Assembly: GCA_033239125.1 (NCBI GenBank)
Contig: BSWB01000004.1
Coordinates: 137,466,426-137,530,425 of the forward strand
Source of the DNA: Fagopyrum homotropicum
Lineage: Eukaryota > Streptophyta > Magnoliopsida > Caryophyllales > Polygonaceae
DNA length: 64,000 nucleotides
Reading direction: 5' to 3'
The position numbers and the translations under genes were made by a program. The notes below the pieces were generated by a model. It searched no databases and was not told where the DNA came from. It saw nothing but the letters and a program-made list of their open reading frames with translations. Of the stretch, positions 1-12,235 are shown in pieces. Position 1 is the first letter of the stretch. Every line of letters begins with the position of its first letter.

Positions 1-1220
1 TTTGTTTGAGAAAAAGTCAAAAACTTGTTTGAAAAAAAATTTTTTTTTGACCTCGGCCAGGATGGTTCTGGCCAAACGAGGTTGACCACCTCGGTTGACT
101 TAGAACACCTCGACCGAGGTAGGGTTTCTAACTGAGAATTTTCGAAAACGATTTTGTGTTTCTTCTCTGGATGTGATCTCAGTGAAGATAAAGATTGCAT
201 ATTGACTTTAAAATCCTTACATGCTTGAAAGGTTTTATGATATGTTTAAGTTGCTATTTGCTTTGTTTTAAAATGCTAGCATGGTTAATTCTTTATCTTT
301 ATCAAAAGTATGTTGAATTTGAAGGTTGACACCACATTATGAGTTCTCTCACTCTCTTCCTGGAAAGACCAAGACAATTCATTCTCTTCTCTTCTTCTTG
401 ATCATGCTTAGCCCCTCATATACATTTTTTTTTTGCCTCCCTTTACCTATCCGGAAATTTGGAAGCAAGTGGTGAAAGCAAGTGAAGTAAAAGTTGAGAA
501 GTTGGCTGGAAGTGAAAGTGTTAGAAAGTAATAATAGGTTTGGGAAAGTCAATCATGATGATGAGTAACTCGGCACAATTCACATAGCCGGGTGTTTGTG
601 TCTTGCCAAAGTCGGATTGAGCGATACTCCTAACGGTCATGGTATGTGCATCAAGGGTTTGATGCATCTCAAGAAATTGATTATTGCTAATCTCCCAGGC
701 TTCGGTTATTGTGCACCTCTGTCCATGCATCCCAAAAATCAAAGTAAAAAAAGGAATAAGTGTGAAATAAGCAAAGCTTATTGGTGGAGAGTATTGAAAT
801 TCAAGTGAAAGTGAAGTAAGATCCTTTTCCCGGATTCTAGCACCACATTCCTTATATACATCCCTACCCTACACGTTTCTTGACCTTTCTCTTTGGAAAG
901 ACCTTGAGACCTCGAGCTTGTTGATTGATTTAGTGGTTTAAACTGGATTATACATGATTGATTTCGATAAACATGAATTATTATACATCCTCTGATTTTA
1001 TGCAAAGATGAACAACTTTCTTATATTCATAAAATGTTTTAACCATGTTTGATTTTATTTGCCATGAAGCATTCTCTTAGGGTGATCTAAGGGAAAGCGC
1101 ACCATCAAAAGGTTTTTTGAATAATTTTCCATTGATCTTTTTGACTAATAATCCATCCTATCCTCTATCTAATATTTGAAATTTGCTTGGGGACAAGCAA
1201 GGGACAAGTATGATGTATTT
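1..1220 (+). other. 3' internal non-coding part of Athila-type element C
   Basis: This stretch aligns by eye, in reverse orientation, with the 3' internal region of element A (43582-44770), including the T-rich run near 35-50, the Athila word cluster at 51-120, and the tract ending at 1220. No ORF here resembles a protein. It lies between the pol end (left of the window) and the 3' LTR of a + strand element. A hairpin at 1183-1200 and a degraded purine tract precede the LTR at 1221. Confidence 0.8.
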
Positions 1221-2975
1221 TGATAGCATGTATTATAGTCTATGTTTTGAGACCGGTTTAGATGTTTTATCTTCATAAATCTGTATGTGTGAGCATACAT
1301 TCTGTGATTATATTGCTATTTCATCTACCTTTGCGGGAATCGAGGTCTACACCTAGTTTCGTTGTAATCGTAGGTAAAACGGCACGTTTTGGACCAAAAT
1401 AGAGCTAAGGGAGCTAAGGAGTCATTGAGAGCTACATTCTGGAGCTTAAGGAAGAACTTAGGAGACATGGAAATGGATTAAAGATTCACTTTGGATCAGA
1501 TTTGAGAGATTTCACATTCAGTCCAGAGTCACCTCGGTCAGCTACAGTACCACCTCGACCGAGGTGATTTCGAGGAGCACCCCGACCGAGGTAGACACCT
1601 TGTCGCCGACGAGGAGATATATTTTATGGCTGAGATCTTTTAATTATGGAAAGAAGATCTCATATTTTTGGGCTGGATTTCTGGAAGAAAGAAAAGATAT
1701 TCAGCTGATTTATTTGGATATATTTTGTAGGCAAATATCTTTTTAAGATATTTTATCTTTGAAAGATAATTTTCCTATATAAAGGGTTGGATTTTCCACA
1801 AATTCAATCCATGCTTAGACGTGCTGAGACTGCCGCTGCATCAAAGTCCTGCGATTGCAGAAGATTTCCCTTCGGAGTTGAAGGAAGAAGGAAGATTTCC
1901 TTGTGGAAGATAGCCTTTGAAGGAGTTTTGTGAGATTTCTCTAGGCTATTTTTGGTTACTTTTGGTTGGTTGTTCTTGTTGATTTGTGACTTGGAAACAC
2001 TGATTTGTCACATATTTGATTTAGTTATTGAAGTTCTTTTATTAAAAATCTTCTTGTTTGATAATTGATTCTTTCTTTATAAAGTTGCTTATTATTATCA
2101 TGATGATTATTGGCTAAGTTTCTTTTGCGATTCTAGGGTGATTGACTGAAGGTTGTGGGAAAGACGATGATAGAATGATCTTAATCCCAGTCGGACCCTG
2201 AAAGCTCGAGTCTTTATCTTAACCAACGAACATCTCGCTCAGTCGATGAACACCTCGGCCGGGGTGGATTCTGTCTGACCGAGGTGAACGTTTTCCTTAT
2301 CCTAATCCGAGTTAAGATCCAGTTTTCTAAACCCTATCCTTGTTACACTTTTCCTGGTTCAATGCAAGCCTAGGATGAGACTTATCCGGTGATTCTTTTG
2401 TTTGTTTACTTAAGATCATGAGCGATAGGTAATAAAGGTTTATCCTTTACAAGGGTTTGGGTGTGCTTCCATTCTAATCTTGAGAGTTAGCCTGAGACTT
2501 ACCCGGTAAAGGTTGATTCTATCCACTTGGTTGGTGTGTTAGTTTGAGGTTTTAGTTCTTTACCTTAGTTCCTTGCGACTTACCTGGTAATAGGAATTTC
2601 GGTTTGGGATAGTGAGTAGAGAGACTTACCCGGTGATCTATTCCCATCTTAGAAACACCTTCCCTTTGCAAAATCTCAGCTTTGTCCGCTATATCTTTAG
2701 ATCTTGAGTTTGAATCACAACTGAATGTCTTGATCTCTAGAATCCGCATTTCTTCTTATTTGACTTATATCATCTTTGATTTCTTTAATTGTTTTTGTTA
2801 CTTGCATTACTTGACAACCGATTCCGTGCTTGGTTTCGCCTAAGTCCTTGTGTTCAACCCGTGGAATTTCTTGCTTTTATTACAATTGACCAGTACACTT
2901 CGGGTTCACATCCTTGTTTAAGCATATTTCCTCGGTTATAAATTTAAAGCTTGCACACACCTTTTGGAGCGAACA
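1221..2975 (+). repeat. 3' LTR of Athila-type element C
   Basis: The LTR starts TGATAGCATG and ends ...GAGCGAACA, giving TG...CA ends. It is 1,755 bp, against 1,464 bp for the LTR of A at 42118-43581, to which it is homologous in reverse. It holds four copies of GAGACTTACCCGGTA (near 2377, 2494, 2575 and 2621) and several ACCTCG/CGAGGT words (1530-1593, 2251-2287). LINE sequence begins at 2976, so C inserted into the LINE. The left LTR and the matching target duplication are outside the window. Confidence 0.82.
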
Positions 2976-4733
2976 TAGCAATTTGCCTTGGATGGTATTG
3001 GGTGATCACAATAATGTTATGTACTCGGATGAGCGCATCAATGGAGCGCCAGTGAAGCTCTATGAGTGTAGACCTTTGTATGAAGTGTGTCATGATCTGG
3101 GGTTTGTAGATGTTCCGTTTAGTAGCGAGTCGAAATATACTTGGAAAAATGGGACAATTTGGAGTAAGCTAGATGGAATCATGGTCAATGGAGCATAGAT
3201 GGATCAAGGCATTCATTGTCGAGCAACCTTCCTGGATAGATGGCAATACTTGGATCACAAGCCGGGAATTGCCTATCTACATCGACGGATTTGTGGTGGT
3301 AAAAGGAGCTTCAAGTTCTTTAACATGTGGGCAAGGCATGAGGGTTTCATGGACTTGGTAAAAGATGGATGGGTATGTCACCAAGGGGGTACATACCAAT
3401 ATCGTTTGTGTGTGTTATTGAAAGGCATGAAAGGACGTTTGCGTACGCTTAACAGACTCCATTTTGGTGACATTGTGGAAAGAGCTAAACAGGCCAATGA
3501 AGAATATAAGAGAGTACTAGAGGAGCTTAGAGTTACCCCTACATCACAAAGTATTAGGGAACGAATGGAGGATGCAAAGACAAGGATGAAGCGTTTGAAT
3601 GATGCAGAATTTAGCTCCTTTCACAACAAGCAAAGGCTAAATTCATGTTGAAAGGAGATCGGTATACGAGTTATTTTCATGGGCTCATGAAGGCACGATC
3701 CATGGGGTGCCATGTTATGTCTATCCAGGTAAGTGACGGGGTAGAAACGCGATCGAACGAGCAAGTTGTGTAGGCCTTTGTATCCTTCTATCAAGGACTT
3801 TTTGGAACCATGGAAGAGGTTCAATTGCCTCTAGATGGAGAGCTTGCTATTGGGCCCAAGGTCAAGAGATCAGATAAGGAAAGCCTTGCCATGCCAATTT
3901 CTAATACTGAAATTAAGGAGGCTCTCTAGAGTATAGCTGAGGATAAGACGCCAGGGCCGGATGAATATACTTCATGCTTCTTTAAAACGGCTTGGAACAT
4001 TGTTGAGAGTGAAGTATGTGTGGCATTTAAAGAGTTCTTCATTAATGGAAAGCTCTTGGGACAACTTAACCACACTATTGTTTCGTTGGTTTCAAAGAAT
4101 GACAACCCTTCAAGAGTGGAACATTTCCGGCCAATCTCTTGTTGCAATGTTGTCTACAAGATCATTTCAAAGATCATGATTAAGAGATTGGGGCCTTGTT
4201 TGGAGTATCTTATTGATCCATCACAAGCAGCTTTTGTCCCGGGAAGGTTGATGTTTGATAATGTCTTTCTTGTCCAATAAATTTTACGGAGATACAATGT
4301 CAAAAGAGATACTAGAAGATGCTTCTTAAACATTGATCTTGCTAAAGCCTATGACACTGTGTCATGGACCTTTCTTTGGTTTGCTTTGGTTACTCTTGAG
4401 TTCCCATCACAACTCATTGCTTGGATCATGGAATGCGTCTCAACAGCCTCATATTCGATCAAAGTTAACAAGGAGGTTCATGGGTTTTTTAAGGGAAAGA
4501 GGGGCTTGCGTCAAGGAGACCCATTGTCACCCTTATTATTTGTGTGTTGTATGGAAATTCTTTCACGTTTACTCAAGGTCGAGACTGCTAGATCATGCTT
4601 TTGCTTTCATCAACATTGTGGAGAACTCATGTTAGCTCACTTAGCCTATGCAGATTACATTGTTTTGTTTTGCAGGGGAGACAAGGAATCAGTGGGGATT
4701 TTGATGATGCTTTACGTCGGTTTGGAAGAATGA
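2976..4733 (+). pseudogene. LINE ORF2 remnant: endonuclease end and reverse transcriptase
   Basis: The first reading (to 3198) has the endonuclease end typical of plant L1 elements: a LGDHNN block followed by YTWKNG and a KLDGIMVN block. A TAG at 3196 interrupts it, and the next frame carries the linker to about 3650. RT motifs follow: FRPISCCNVVYK near 4127-4160, AFVPGR near 4235, LRQGDPLSPLLF near 4505-4540, and the catalytic box near 4640. The catalytic box reads YADY instead of YADD, so the second aspartate is lost. In-frame stops also occur near 3770, 3927 and 4278. The element codes for no working enzyme. Confidence 0.85.
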
Positions 4734-5905
4734 GTGGATTGAAGATCAACATGGCAAAGTCTTCAATGTATGTTGCTTCTATTCCGCATGATGAGGTTGA
4801 AGAGCTGAGAAGGATCACTGGGTTCTCGATTGGGTCATTTCCCTTTCGATACCTAGGAGTTCCCATGACACCACACACTTTGAGAGCATCAGAATATACC
4901 CCACTTTTTGACAAAATTGGCAAGCATATATCGGCATGGAACAAAAGACATTTATCATTCGCAGGGCGTATTGAGCTCATTTCATCGGTAATCCAAGAGG
5001 TGGACAACTTTTGGCTTTCCATGCTACCTATCCCGGGGGTCGTTTTGGAGAGGTTAATTAGAATGACATGTCAATTTCTTTCGACGAGGCCGAGAGTAGC
5101 ATGGGAGAAGATTTGCAAACCAAAGGAGGAAGGTGGACTTGGGCTTCTTGATCTAAGAGCGTGGAACATGACTTTCATGTGTAAGCATTATAGCCATATA
5201 GATGAAGGAAGAGAAATCTTATGGGTCAAATGGATACATCACCGGTATCTTGCGGTTACGGAGGCGCAGGATTGGGTGCCACACCAAAGTGATTGTGGTC
5301 TAAACAAAGCTATATTACATGGTAGAGATCTTATGAAGACAATGGGTGGTGAAGGAGTCGACATGGGCCATATTCTGGAGAAACTCTTGCCTGGAGGAAG
5401 GTTCAAGGTCACTGAAGCGTATAATGTAATTCGAAATAAAGAGGACAAGGTATATTGGTGTGATACCATCTGGGACTCGAGGCTTACACCTAGGCATGCA
5501 TGTATCACTTGGATGGCGACATTGAAGAGGTTGCCAACACGTGATAGGCTGAGTTTTCTTGAGATCGATCCTATATGTCACCTATGTAGAAGAGATGAAG
5601 AGTCTCGTGAGCATCTATTTTTTAGATGTCGATATGCTAGCTTGATTTGGAGAGAGATCCGGAGCATCTTTGGTATGCCGTCAGGGTTGGCCACGCTGGA
5701 TCTTGCGTTGCGATGGTTGTAATATAGGAAGCGATTGAGGCATAAAAAGACAGCGGCCATGAAGTTTGCTTTAGTCACAACAATTTATTATTTATGGCAT
5801 GCAAGAAACTCGCTCATTTTTGAAAACAATAGGATTCCGGAGGATACCATTATACGACTTGTTAAAGTCCATGTTTTAGGCTCTTGTATGAGTCATTTCC
5901 GGATT
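4595..5905 (+). pseudogene. LINE ORF2 remnant: RT thumb and zf-RVT C-terminus
   Basis: After a frame change the ORF continues for 375 codons to 5722. It contains the block GLKINMAKS, then FPFRYLGVP and the AWEKICKPKEEGGLGLLDL segment found after the RT core in plant L1 ORF2. A zf-RVT region follows, with CHLCRRDEESREHLFFRC near 5577-5630. A TAA near 5720 interrupts it, but the same frame continues to about 5905 with YYLWHARNSLIFENN, the usual end of this family. Confidence 0.85.
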
Positions 5906-5994
5906 ATATAGGCGACATAGTACACCAAGTTTAGCATTAGTTGTTTAGCATGGTGTAAGTTTATTTTTGTTGTTGAGATTATTAGAGTGATGCA

Positions 5995-8678
5995 TGTAAC
6001 ATCCGGAAAAGTTTTAATTCCGATGAATCCGAGTCAAATCGGTTTTTCGATCGGTTGACCTTCCTAATCCTACTTAAAGTTTACTATCACAAATTCTATC
6101 ATTTTATGTACTCTTTTAGTCACATAAAATGATAAATTTCAAAACCCTAATTTAAATCATGACATAGTTATAGACAAGAACTCGACAACCTTTGACGAGT
6201 TTACGACGAGGCCATGACAACGGTTGACAAGGTCTTGACAACCTCCAACCCAACCTTTTACCTTGTTTCTGGCCCAACTTCTCATGCTTAGACTTACCTC
6301 AGCCCAGACCGCTTGTGTCTCCAACCAGCCCAGATTGCAGCAACCTTCTTGGCCGACTCAGCAGCTCGCATCCCAGGAAGGAAGCGGGCTTGTTGCATCC
6401 AGTCCCGAAGCCCAGAAAGCCCAGGTGTTGAAGTGAAACTCGTTGATCTCTACGTAAATGAAGCCGAGCGGAAGAGCAACCTCACATCAACTACCCTCAC
6501 GTTCCTCTCTTGACCTTCCTTCCTTAATGAAACCGCAGCCATAACTGCCTAATACAACAGCTCTCACACGTCAACAATTGCAGCCCCATATCTTGCTCTA
6601 TCCTATCCTGCATACCTCCCCTTTCTTCAACCATTCGGAGCTCCTACCCACGCCACAATGAACACAGGCGCACACGCCAGCCTCCTCTACAACCAGCAAC
6701 GCCTCTCTTTCGTACCATCGATGGTAGCAGCGATCCCAACTCTGTGCTTGAAGTCTCCTCTTCTGGAACTCGGACGAAACTTCCTTCTCGCAACACTCGT
6801 ACAGACCCAACTGGTAAGCCTCTGATATTCCTCCATCACCCCTTTGCTGCACGATTCTGAGCGGGTTGTCACGTACAACAAGCCTGAGGCGAGTTGGAGC
6901 CACCGTACGAGCCCCACACACCCCAGTATACCCTCCAAGCAGGAGTGTTGCGGCCCATCGTACTAGGACTCTCTTCCCTTCTCTCCGACACACAGATCTG
7001 AGCAATCACTCTACCCCTCCCGTCTGTCTTCAACACTTGCAAGTTCAGTGGTAAGACTCACCAATCTCTCCTTCTGTTGTAGGTTGTACCACTCCTGTTT
7101 ATAGATGTAAGTATGATAGCTTTGTGTGATATGGAGATTTGGGTTAAGATGGGTCAGTAGGGTAGATGTGACCATGGTAGTGCCGAGACTGATGTGGCTA
7201 CAAGGTTCCGAACCGGGTAAGGGAGTTGGCTAAATTCAGGAAACTTAAACAGTGGAGGGTTAAAACCTTTGAGATTGTGCTTACCGCTGAGTACAAATAT
7301 AAATAAGCAATCACCTTTGGACCTTAATTCAACAGTTTAGTATTACCCTCCTCCGTGCAAGTATGGTTATGTCTAGGTTAGGACTGGAGTGGCTGAGATG
7401 TGTTGTCAGAAATAGTAGAAACAAACCTGTTGTAAATAAAATTGTGTTTCTTCAGTTTTGGAAGTTGGAAAACTGTCAAGATTGTAGATCAATGTTAAGG
7501 AGTTATATTGAAGATCCACCGTTTAAGTTTTGATAGATCATAAGTGGATATATGTAGTTTACTGTGTCAAAATTTGAGAATAAATGAACGGTCAGATTAA
7601 AATTTATAAGGTCCCAAAGTAGAGTAGTTGAGCTGTTTTTCCAGCAGTGAAATTTGGCTAAGTATAGAAAATTCTAAGTGTTGTAACCAACTTTAAAATT
7701 TTTTGTAGAAGTGATGGTTGAACAGCTTTAAGAAATTCTTGCTCCTATGAGTAGATTGGATATCATAGATGATCTAGAGAATTATTTCGGAATTTTTATA
7801 ATTTTATTCGAATTTCATATTTGAAGCCAAAGTTTGACCTTAGTGACTTTTCGGGGAATAGAAAAAAATGTAGTTTCTCTAGTTTTACCCAAACTCATCC
7901 TTGAGAGTTAGGAAATGACTTTTTAGTCCCTTGGGCTTACTTAGCTAGCTGTCAGATATGAGTGTGAATGATGATAGTGGTGTTTGAATGATGTGTGTAC
8001 TAGTGTATTTCATAGTAATCATCGACCGACTTACATATCTGGCCTAAGAGTAACGGGCGGTAGCATTCTGCTAAGTTAACCCGAGGGCGTTGGGGGTATC
8101 TTTCGGGACTAGTCCATACTTGGTTTGCGGGGACGCCACCGGCGGAGGTGTGTCAAACCATCACCAGTTGGATAAGGAACGGAGGCAGGAAATCTTAAGA
8201 TTTCTCGTGCTACAACTTTTTAAAACAGGATGAAGTGAATCACATAAGTTGTCAGATAATAACCGGATTGTGTGCTAGTATGTTGAGTGTTTATATTCTT
8301 CTTCTTCTGTGTGTTTGTGCTATTTATCTTTCTACTTATATTTGATTAGTTTGCTAACGGTTTATCCGTGTTGTGGATTTTGTAGAGATAAACAGTTGTA
8401 GAGAGATTCGGGACGGATGGTCAGCCAGGTCCACGTACTCATTAGATGGGGACGGGGAAGTCTTCCATACGGCATGCATGGTATGTATCTATATATGTGT
8501 TTGTAAGGCTGTCACATGTGTACATTCATACCATAAGAATTTTACGTTTTGAAATTGTTTTAAATATATTTGTGCCTTGTTGTAAGATCCTAGTAAAGTT
8601 GTTGTTATACCAAGGTCAGGACCCATTGTGAGGTCCTAACCAGTAGCTCCCTGAGTTCTAAGAACTTGGGGTGTTACA
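5995..8678 (+). repeat. Long solo LTR of chromovirus (Tekay/Del-like) type
   Basis: It begins TGTAACATCC and ends GGGGTGTTACA. Its last 400 bp resemble the end of the LTR of element D (36200-36631): the block GCTAACGGTTTAT, a block around GGTCAGCCAGG matching D's GGTTAGCCGGG, the GTAAGATCC block, and TTCTAAGAACTTGGG. Flanks are atgca (5990-5994) and atgta (8679-8683), a 5-bp duplication with one mismatch. No PBS or coding sequence follows, so I read it as a solo LTR. At 2,684 bp it is about 1 kb longer than D's LTR. The middle (about 6200-7060) is not matched in D. ORFs of up to 135 codons inside do not resemble proteins. Confidence 0.68.
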
Positions 8679-9413
8679 ATGTAGCTCCAAGGGGGAACTC
8701 ATTGATGTTTTTCATGAGCTTTGTAGCTGAAATCATGTTGTACATGAGAGTAGGCATTTTTCACCACATCTATAAATTAACCTGCAATTTAAAGAAGATT
8801 TCTTTTTGTCTATTTACTTTCCATTCTAGCGTTAGCTTTAATTGCTTTGTTTCCTCTTTTAGCAGGAGAGTAGGAGTTGGTTCTTCATATCCTCTTGGCT
8901 CATGCTTTATAGTTGCAAAACATAAGGTCAAAGAGAAATTTTCCCTCAGCCATAAGAGGAACTGCAATTGAGCACCAAAAGTACGTCAAAGAAACAACCT
9001 TGTACCCACTAGAGCACAATCCTGGTCATAGCCAGCTTTGTACAATGCCAAGCAAGTGAATATGCTGAACTAATTGATATGAAATGATTCCGAACAGTGG
9101 TAAGATGATTGTGTATAAAACATTTTATCAGGTTTTGGTTTAGGGTTGGCGAACATCAGTCTAGGTCAAGTGTTGGGCCAGTTCCGGTTTGGATCCGGTT
9201 CGATATGCCTGCTTAAAAATGCAATGTCTACCGAATAGTTAATACCTAATAGTTAAAACTGATCCGGTTCATGCTATTTTGATTGTTTTGAATGTGAAAT
9301 ACTCTCTTTTGGTTTATAAAAATTGTTTTTGCAGATTGATGTAGTCATTTAGATGTTTTCAAATAATAAAGGTTGTGGTATAGTTTTACAGGTTGCGGGA
9401 GAATTTCCCCACT
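8679..9413. other. Unassigned intergenic DNA
   Basis: No protein similarity is recognised on either strand. The first part could be LINE 3' flank displaced by the LTR, but there is no poly-A to prove this. Around 9180-9270 lies a short region with two GATCCGGTTC repeats. Confidence 0.4.
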
Positions 9414-9723
9414 AGTTTAAAGTTCGCGTTGACTCCTCGCCGTCACCAAAAGTTGAAAATTTTCCAGTTTTGAAAATTGCGGGAATTTTTTTTTAAAAAT
9501 AGCACACTGGAGGGCGACGGCCAATGCCGACGCTAGTATTTTGCGACGGTACTATCCGTCGCAGAGCCGTCGCAAAATATTCTAACGACGGCATAATACG
9601 TGGCAAAAAAATCCTATTCTGGCTTCACCCCGTTCTGCCGTCGTCAAGCCGTCGCCGTTGATGGTTGACGACGATAAATGCCATCACCAACAGCCGTGGC
9701 TAATTGAATTATTTTTTGTAGTG
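9414..9723. mobile_element. CACTA-type transposon end (non-autonomous or truncated)
   Basis: The right edge ends GTAGTG at 9718-9723, the reverse complement of the diagnostic CACTAC terminus. It is preceded by subterminal inverted repeats built on GCGACGG/CCGTCGC, for example arms TATTTTGCGACGG (about 9538) and CCGTCGCAAAATA (about 9569). Such clustered subterminal repeats are typical of CACTA elements. The trinucleotide after it is tat. I cannot find a matching left terminus. CACTAG at about 9412 is a weak candidate, so the left boundary given is a guess. No transposase is present. Confidence 0.5.
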
Positions 9724-12235
9724 TATCAATAAACTCCCTTTTGGACGCTAAAAGAGCTCGATTAGTCTCAGTAGAAGGAATCTTGGTGGGAATCTCGTCC
9801 AAGATTTTATCACGGGACCAAGATTTTGATGAACTGCAATGAATCTGGAACTGGAGTGAGAATTTCGTGCATTGGGGGCGAGATTTTGGGTCTTTGACCG
9901 AGATTTCTTCTCTAGAGTGTGTTTCTCGCTCTCGTTCCTTTCGTCGATCCTTCTTTTTGTCATAATGTTCTGCAATTTGTAAAGGAGTCATGGGCTTAAG
10001 GGTAATTGCGTGTCCATTAAACTCAAATGAATGTTTATTAGTAAATCCATCTTGCTTGACCTTTCTATCAAATTGTCATGGACGTCCTAATAGAATATGA
10101 CATGCTTGCATGAGCACAACATCACACACAATGGTATCCTCATACTTCCCTAGAGTAAAAGCAATTATAGCTTGCCTATTCACCTTTAATTCACCACAAC
10201 CATTCATTCAATGCAACTTATATGCTTTAGGATGGTAAAAAGTCGTGATATTCAATTTATTGATCAATTCATCACTATCAATATTGCAACAACTACCACC
10301 ATCAATTATCATATAATACACCTTCCCTTGAATAAGACATCTAGTATGAAAAAGGTCCTCCCTTTGATTATCCTCGTATGGAGCTATCTTAGCATGCAAA
10401 GTTCTCCTAGAAATTAAAGATTCTCCATGCTCATATTCACAACCTTCTCACTATGACTAACACTGTCATGTTCATGCAATACATTAATATGGGTATGATC
10501 ATTTTCATGCTCTTATTTTCTTTCATATTGCCCTTGTTGATTTAGAAATAAAACCATTTTATTAAGGCAACCCCTCATATAATGACCTCTACCTTGACAT
10601 TTAAAGCATACTATATCTTTAGAACGTAAAATAGAGTTATAAGTGCTCCCTTTATTATCATTTGAAGGCTCATTCAAAGGGCGAGATGGTGTCATTGAGA
10701 CGAGGTTTCCTGGCCTGTTGAATTGGGATTTCGACTTTTATTCTCGTCTTTTTGAGAATCTCGGCCAAAATCTCGGGCAAGATTTTCTCTACAGGGCCGA
10801 GATTTGTTCTCTAGTTTCCACGAACTCGTTCCTTGGCTCCTTCCTTTGAACTTCGTTTCCACCTTAATAGCCAAATGTAACAAATTAGTCATATTAGCAT
10901 AAGGATATAGATCAATTTCGTTAGCTAAGGATGGATGCAAAGTTTGTAAAAACGTATCCATAATGAACTCCTCATCCTCTATAACATTGGCTTTCACCAT
11001 CTCCATTTGCATGGTGGTGTAAACCTCTTCTACGCTCATGGAACCTTGCTTGAGGTTTTCCAACATTTGTTTTACTTTCCTAACATAATGTTGAGGCATA
11101 AATCTTTTTTTTTTTAGGAATTTTCCTCTTGGTGCCATCAAGGTTTGGAGTTTTCCTCTTGGTATCCACTAAGTTTCGAAATGCCTCTTGGTGCCCTCAA
11201 GGTTTCATTTATTTCCTCTTTATACCCATTCTTAATATATTACATTAAAATTCATTATACAATAATAAAAAAAATCAAAAAATAAATTTAAAATAGATTA
11301 TGACCTCATTAAATTTAATTAATAAATTTATAATAGAAATAGTTTATATATACTTTTTTAATTTTTGAAATAAATATAATTTTTATTTTTGAATTAAAAT
11401 ATTTTTATTTACTTTTTACTTTCGATTTAAAAGTATATATATAAAACTAAATAAAAAAACATTTTTTTGAAATTTTATAAAGAGTCTAGAGAATTAAAAT
11501 ATAATAAAATTTTTATTTATTTTGAATTTAAATTTTATATAATTTATATTAATTCGATTATTTTAAAAAAATATGTTTTTCTTTTAATTTTAAGATTATG
11601 GAAAAGTATATTATAAAAAATAATTAATTAACACATTAAAAAGATAATATTGTTATTTTCAAATTAAAATAAATTATAGGAAATTAACTTCAAAAAAAAC
11701 TATATGTTTAATTTTCTGGACTCTTAAAAAATATTTAAAAAATTTATTTTTGATTTATTTTAGTTCAAAAATAAAAAGTTCTCTATTTTAATTTACTTTT
11801 TTTAATTAGAAAAATATTTGTAAAAATACTATTATCATAAATTTATTATTTTAAAATGTAATGAGGTCATAATCTATTTTAAATTTTAATTGTATGATTT
11901 TTTAATTATTTTATAATGAGTTTTAATGTAATATATTGAGAATGGGTATAAAGAGGAAAAAATGAAATCTTGAGGGCACCAAGAGGAATTTTGAAACTTA
12001 GTGGATACCAAGAGGAAAAGTTCAAACCTTGAGGGCACCAAGAGCAAAAAAATATTTTTTTTTTATTAATGTCTTCATTTGTTCCCAAGCGTTGATGTCT
12101 TGATCTAACGCTCTTCTTCTTTCCTTGATAAGATAATCCCACCACACTAGGGCATATCATTGGAACTCCAACGCATCAAGTTTGATCTTCCTTTGTTCGC
12201 TAAAGTTATGGCAAGACCAATTTTGTTTAATTATA
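9724..12235 (-). pseudogene. Ty3/gypsy gag-protease relic
   Basis: Read on the minus strand from high to low coordinates: a gag N-terminal part (about 12235-12065), then gag with MPQHYVRKVKQMLENLKQGSMSVEEVY and a DEEFIMDTFLQTLHPSLANEI block (11100-10890). A CCHC zinc knuckle CFKCQGRGHYMRGC lies near 10600. A protease-like piece with HTRCLIQGKVYYMIIDGGSC lies near 10380-10290, and a linker with TPLQIAEHYDKKKD near 9985-9950. Reading frames change several times. RT, RNase H and integrase are absent on the left, where CACTA sequence starts. A foldback element sits inside gag at 11116-12054. The lineage within gypsy is not certain. No LTRs are found. Confidence 0.75.
11116..12054. mobile_element. 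Whole-length foldback element (MITE-like) inside gag
   Basis: The left arm starting AGGAATTTTCCTCTTGG and the right arm ending CCAAGAGCAAAAAAAT are inverted copies. Shared blocks in order include CTCTTGGTGCC, TCTTGGTATCCACTAAGTTT, TTGGTGCCCTCAAG, CCTCTTTATACCCATTC and TAGATTATGACCTCATTA. Complementarity continues to the centre near 11580, so both halves of about 460 bp pair. It is strongly A+T-rich and has no ORF. Runs of T flank both sides (11105-11115 and 12055-12064), compatible with insertion in, or duplication of, a T tract. The gypsy gag reading continues on both sides, so this is a later insertion. The superfamily is uncertain; Mutator-like is possible. Confidence 0.75.

Larger units (their letters stand above)
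2976..5994 (+). mobile_element. L1-like LINE, decayed, 5' part cut off by element C
   Basis: Coding remnants run in LINE order on +: the end of the APE-type endonuclease, reverse transcriptase, and a C-terminal zinc-binding (zf-RVT) region, followed by about 90 bp of 3' UTR. No poly-A is visible because a chromovirus-type LTR begins at 5995. The 5' end, including ORF1 and most of the endonuclease, must lie left of the window beyond element C. Several stops and at least two frame changes show it is dead. Confidence 0.85.

Noticed and set aside
6598..7005. 135-codon minus-strand ORF in the long LTR
   Set aside because: No resemblance to any protein family, lies wholly in LTR-type sequence, and overlaps equally long frames on both strands.
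9644..9991. 115-codon minus-strand ORF as a gene
   Set aside because: It spans the junction between gypsy gag-protease relic text and the CACTA end, so the reading is a chance fusion.
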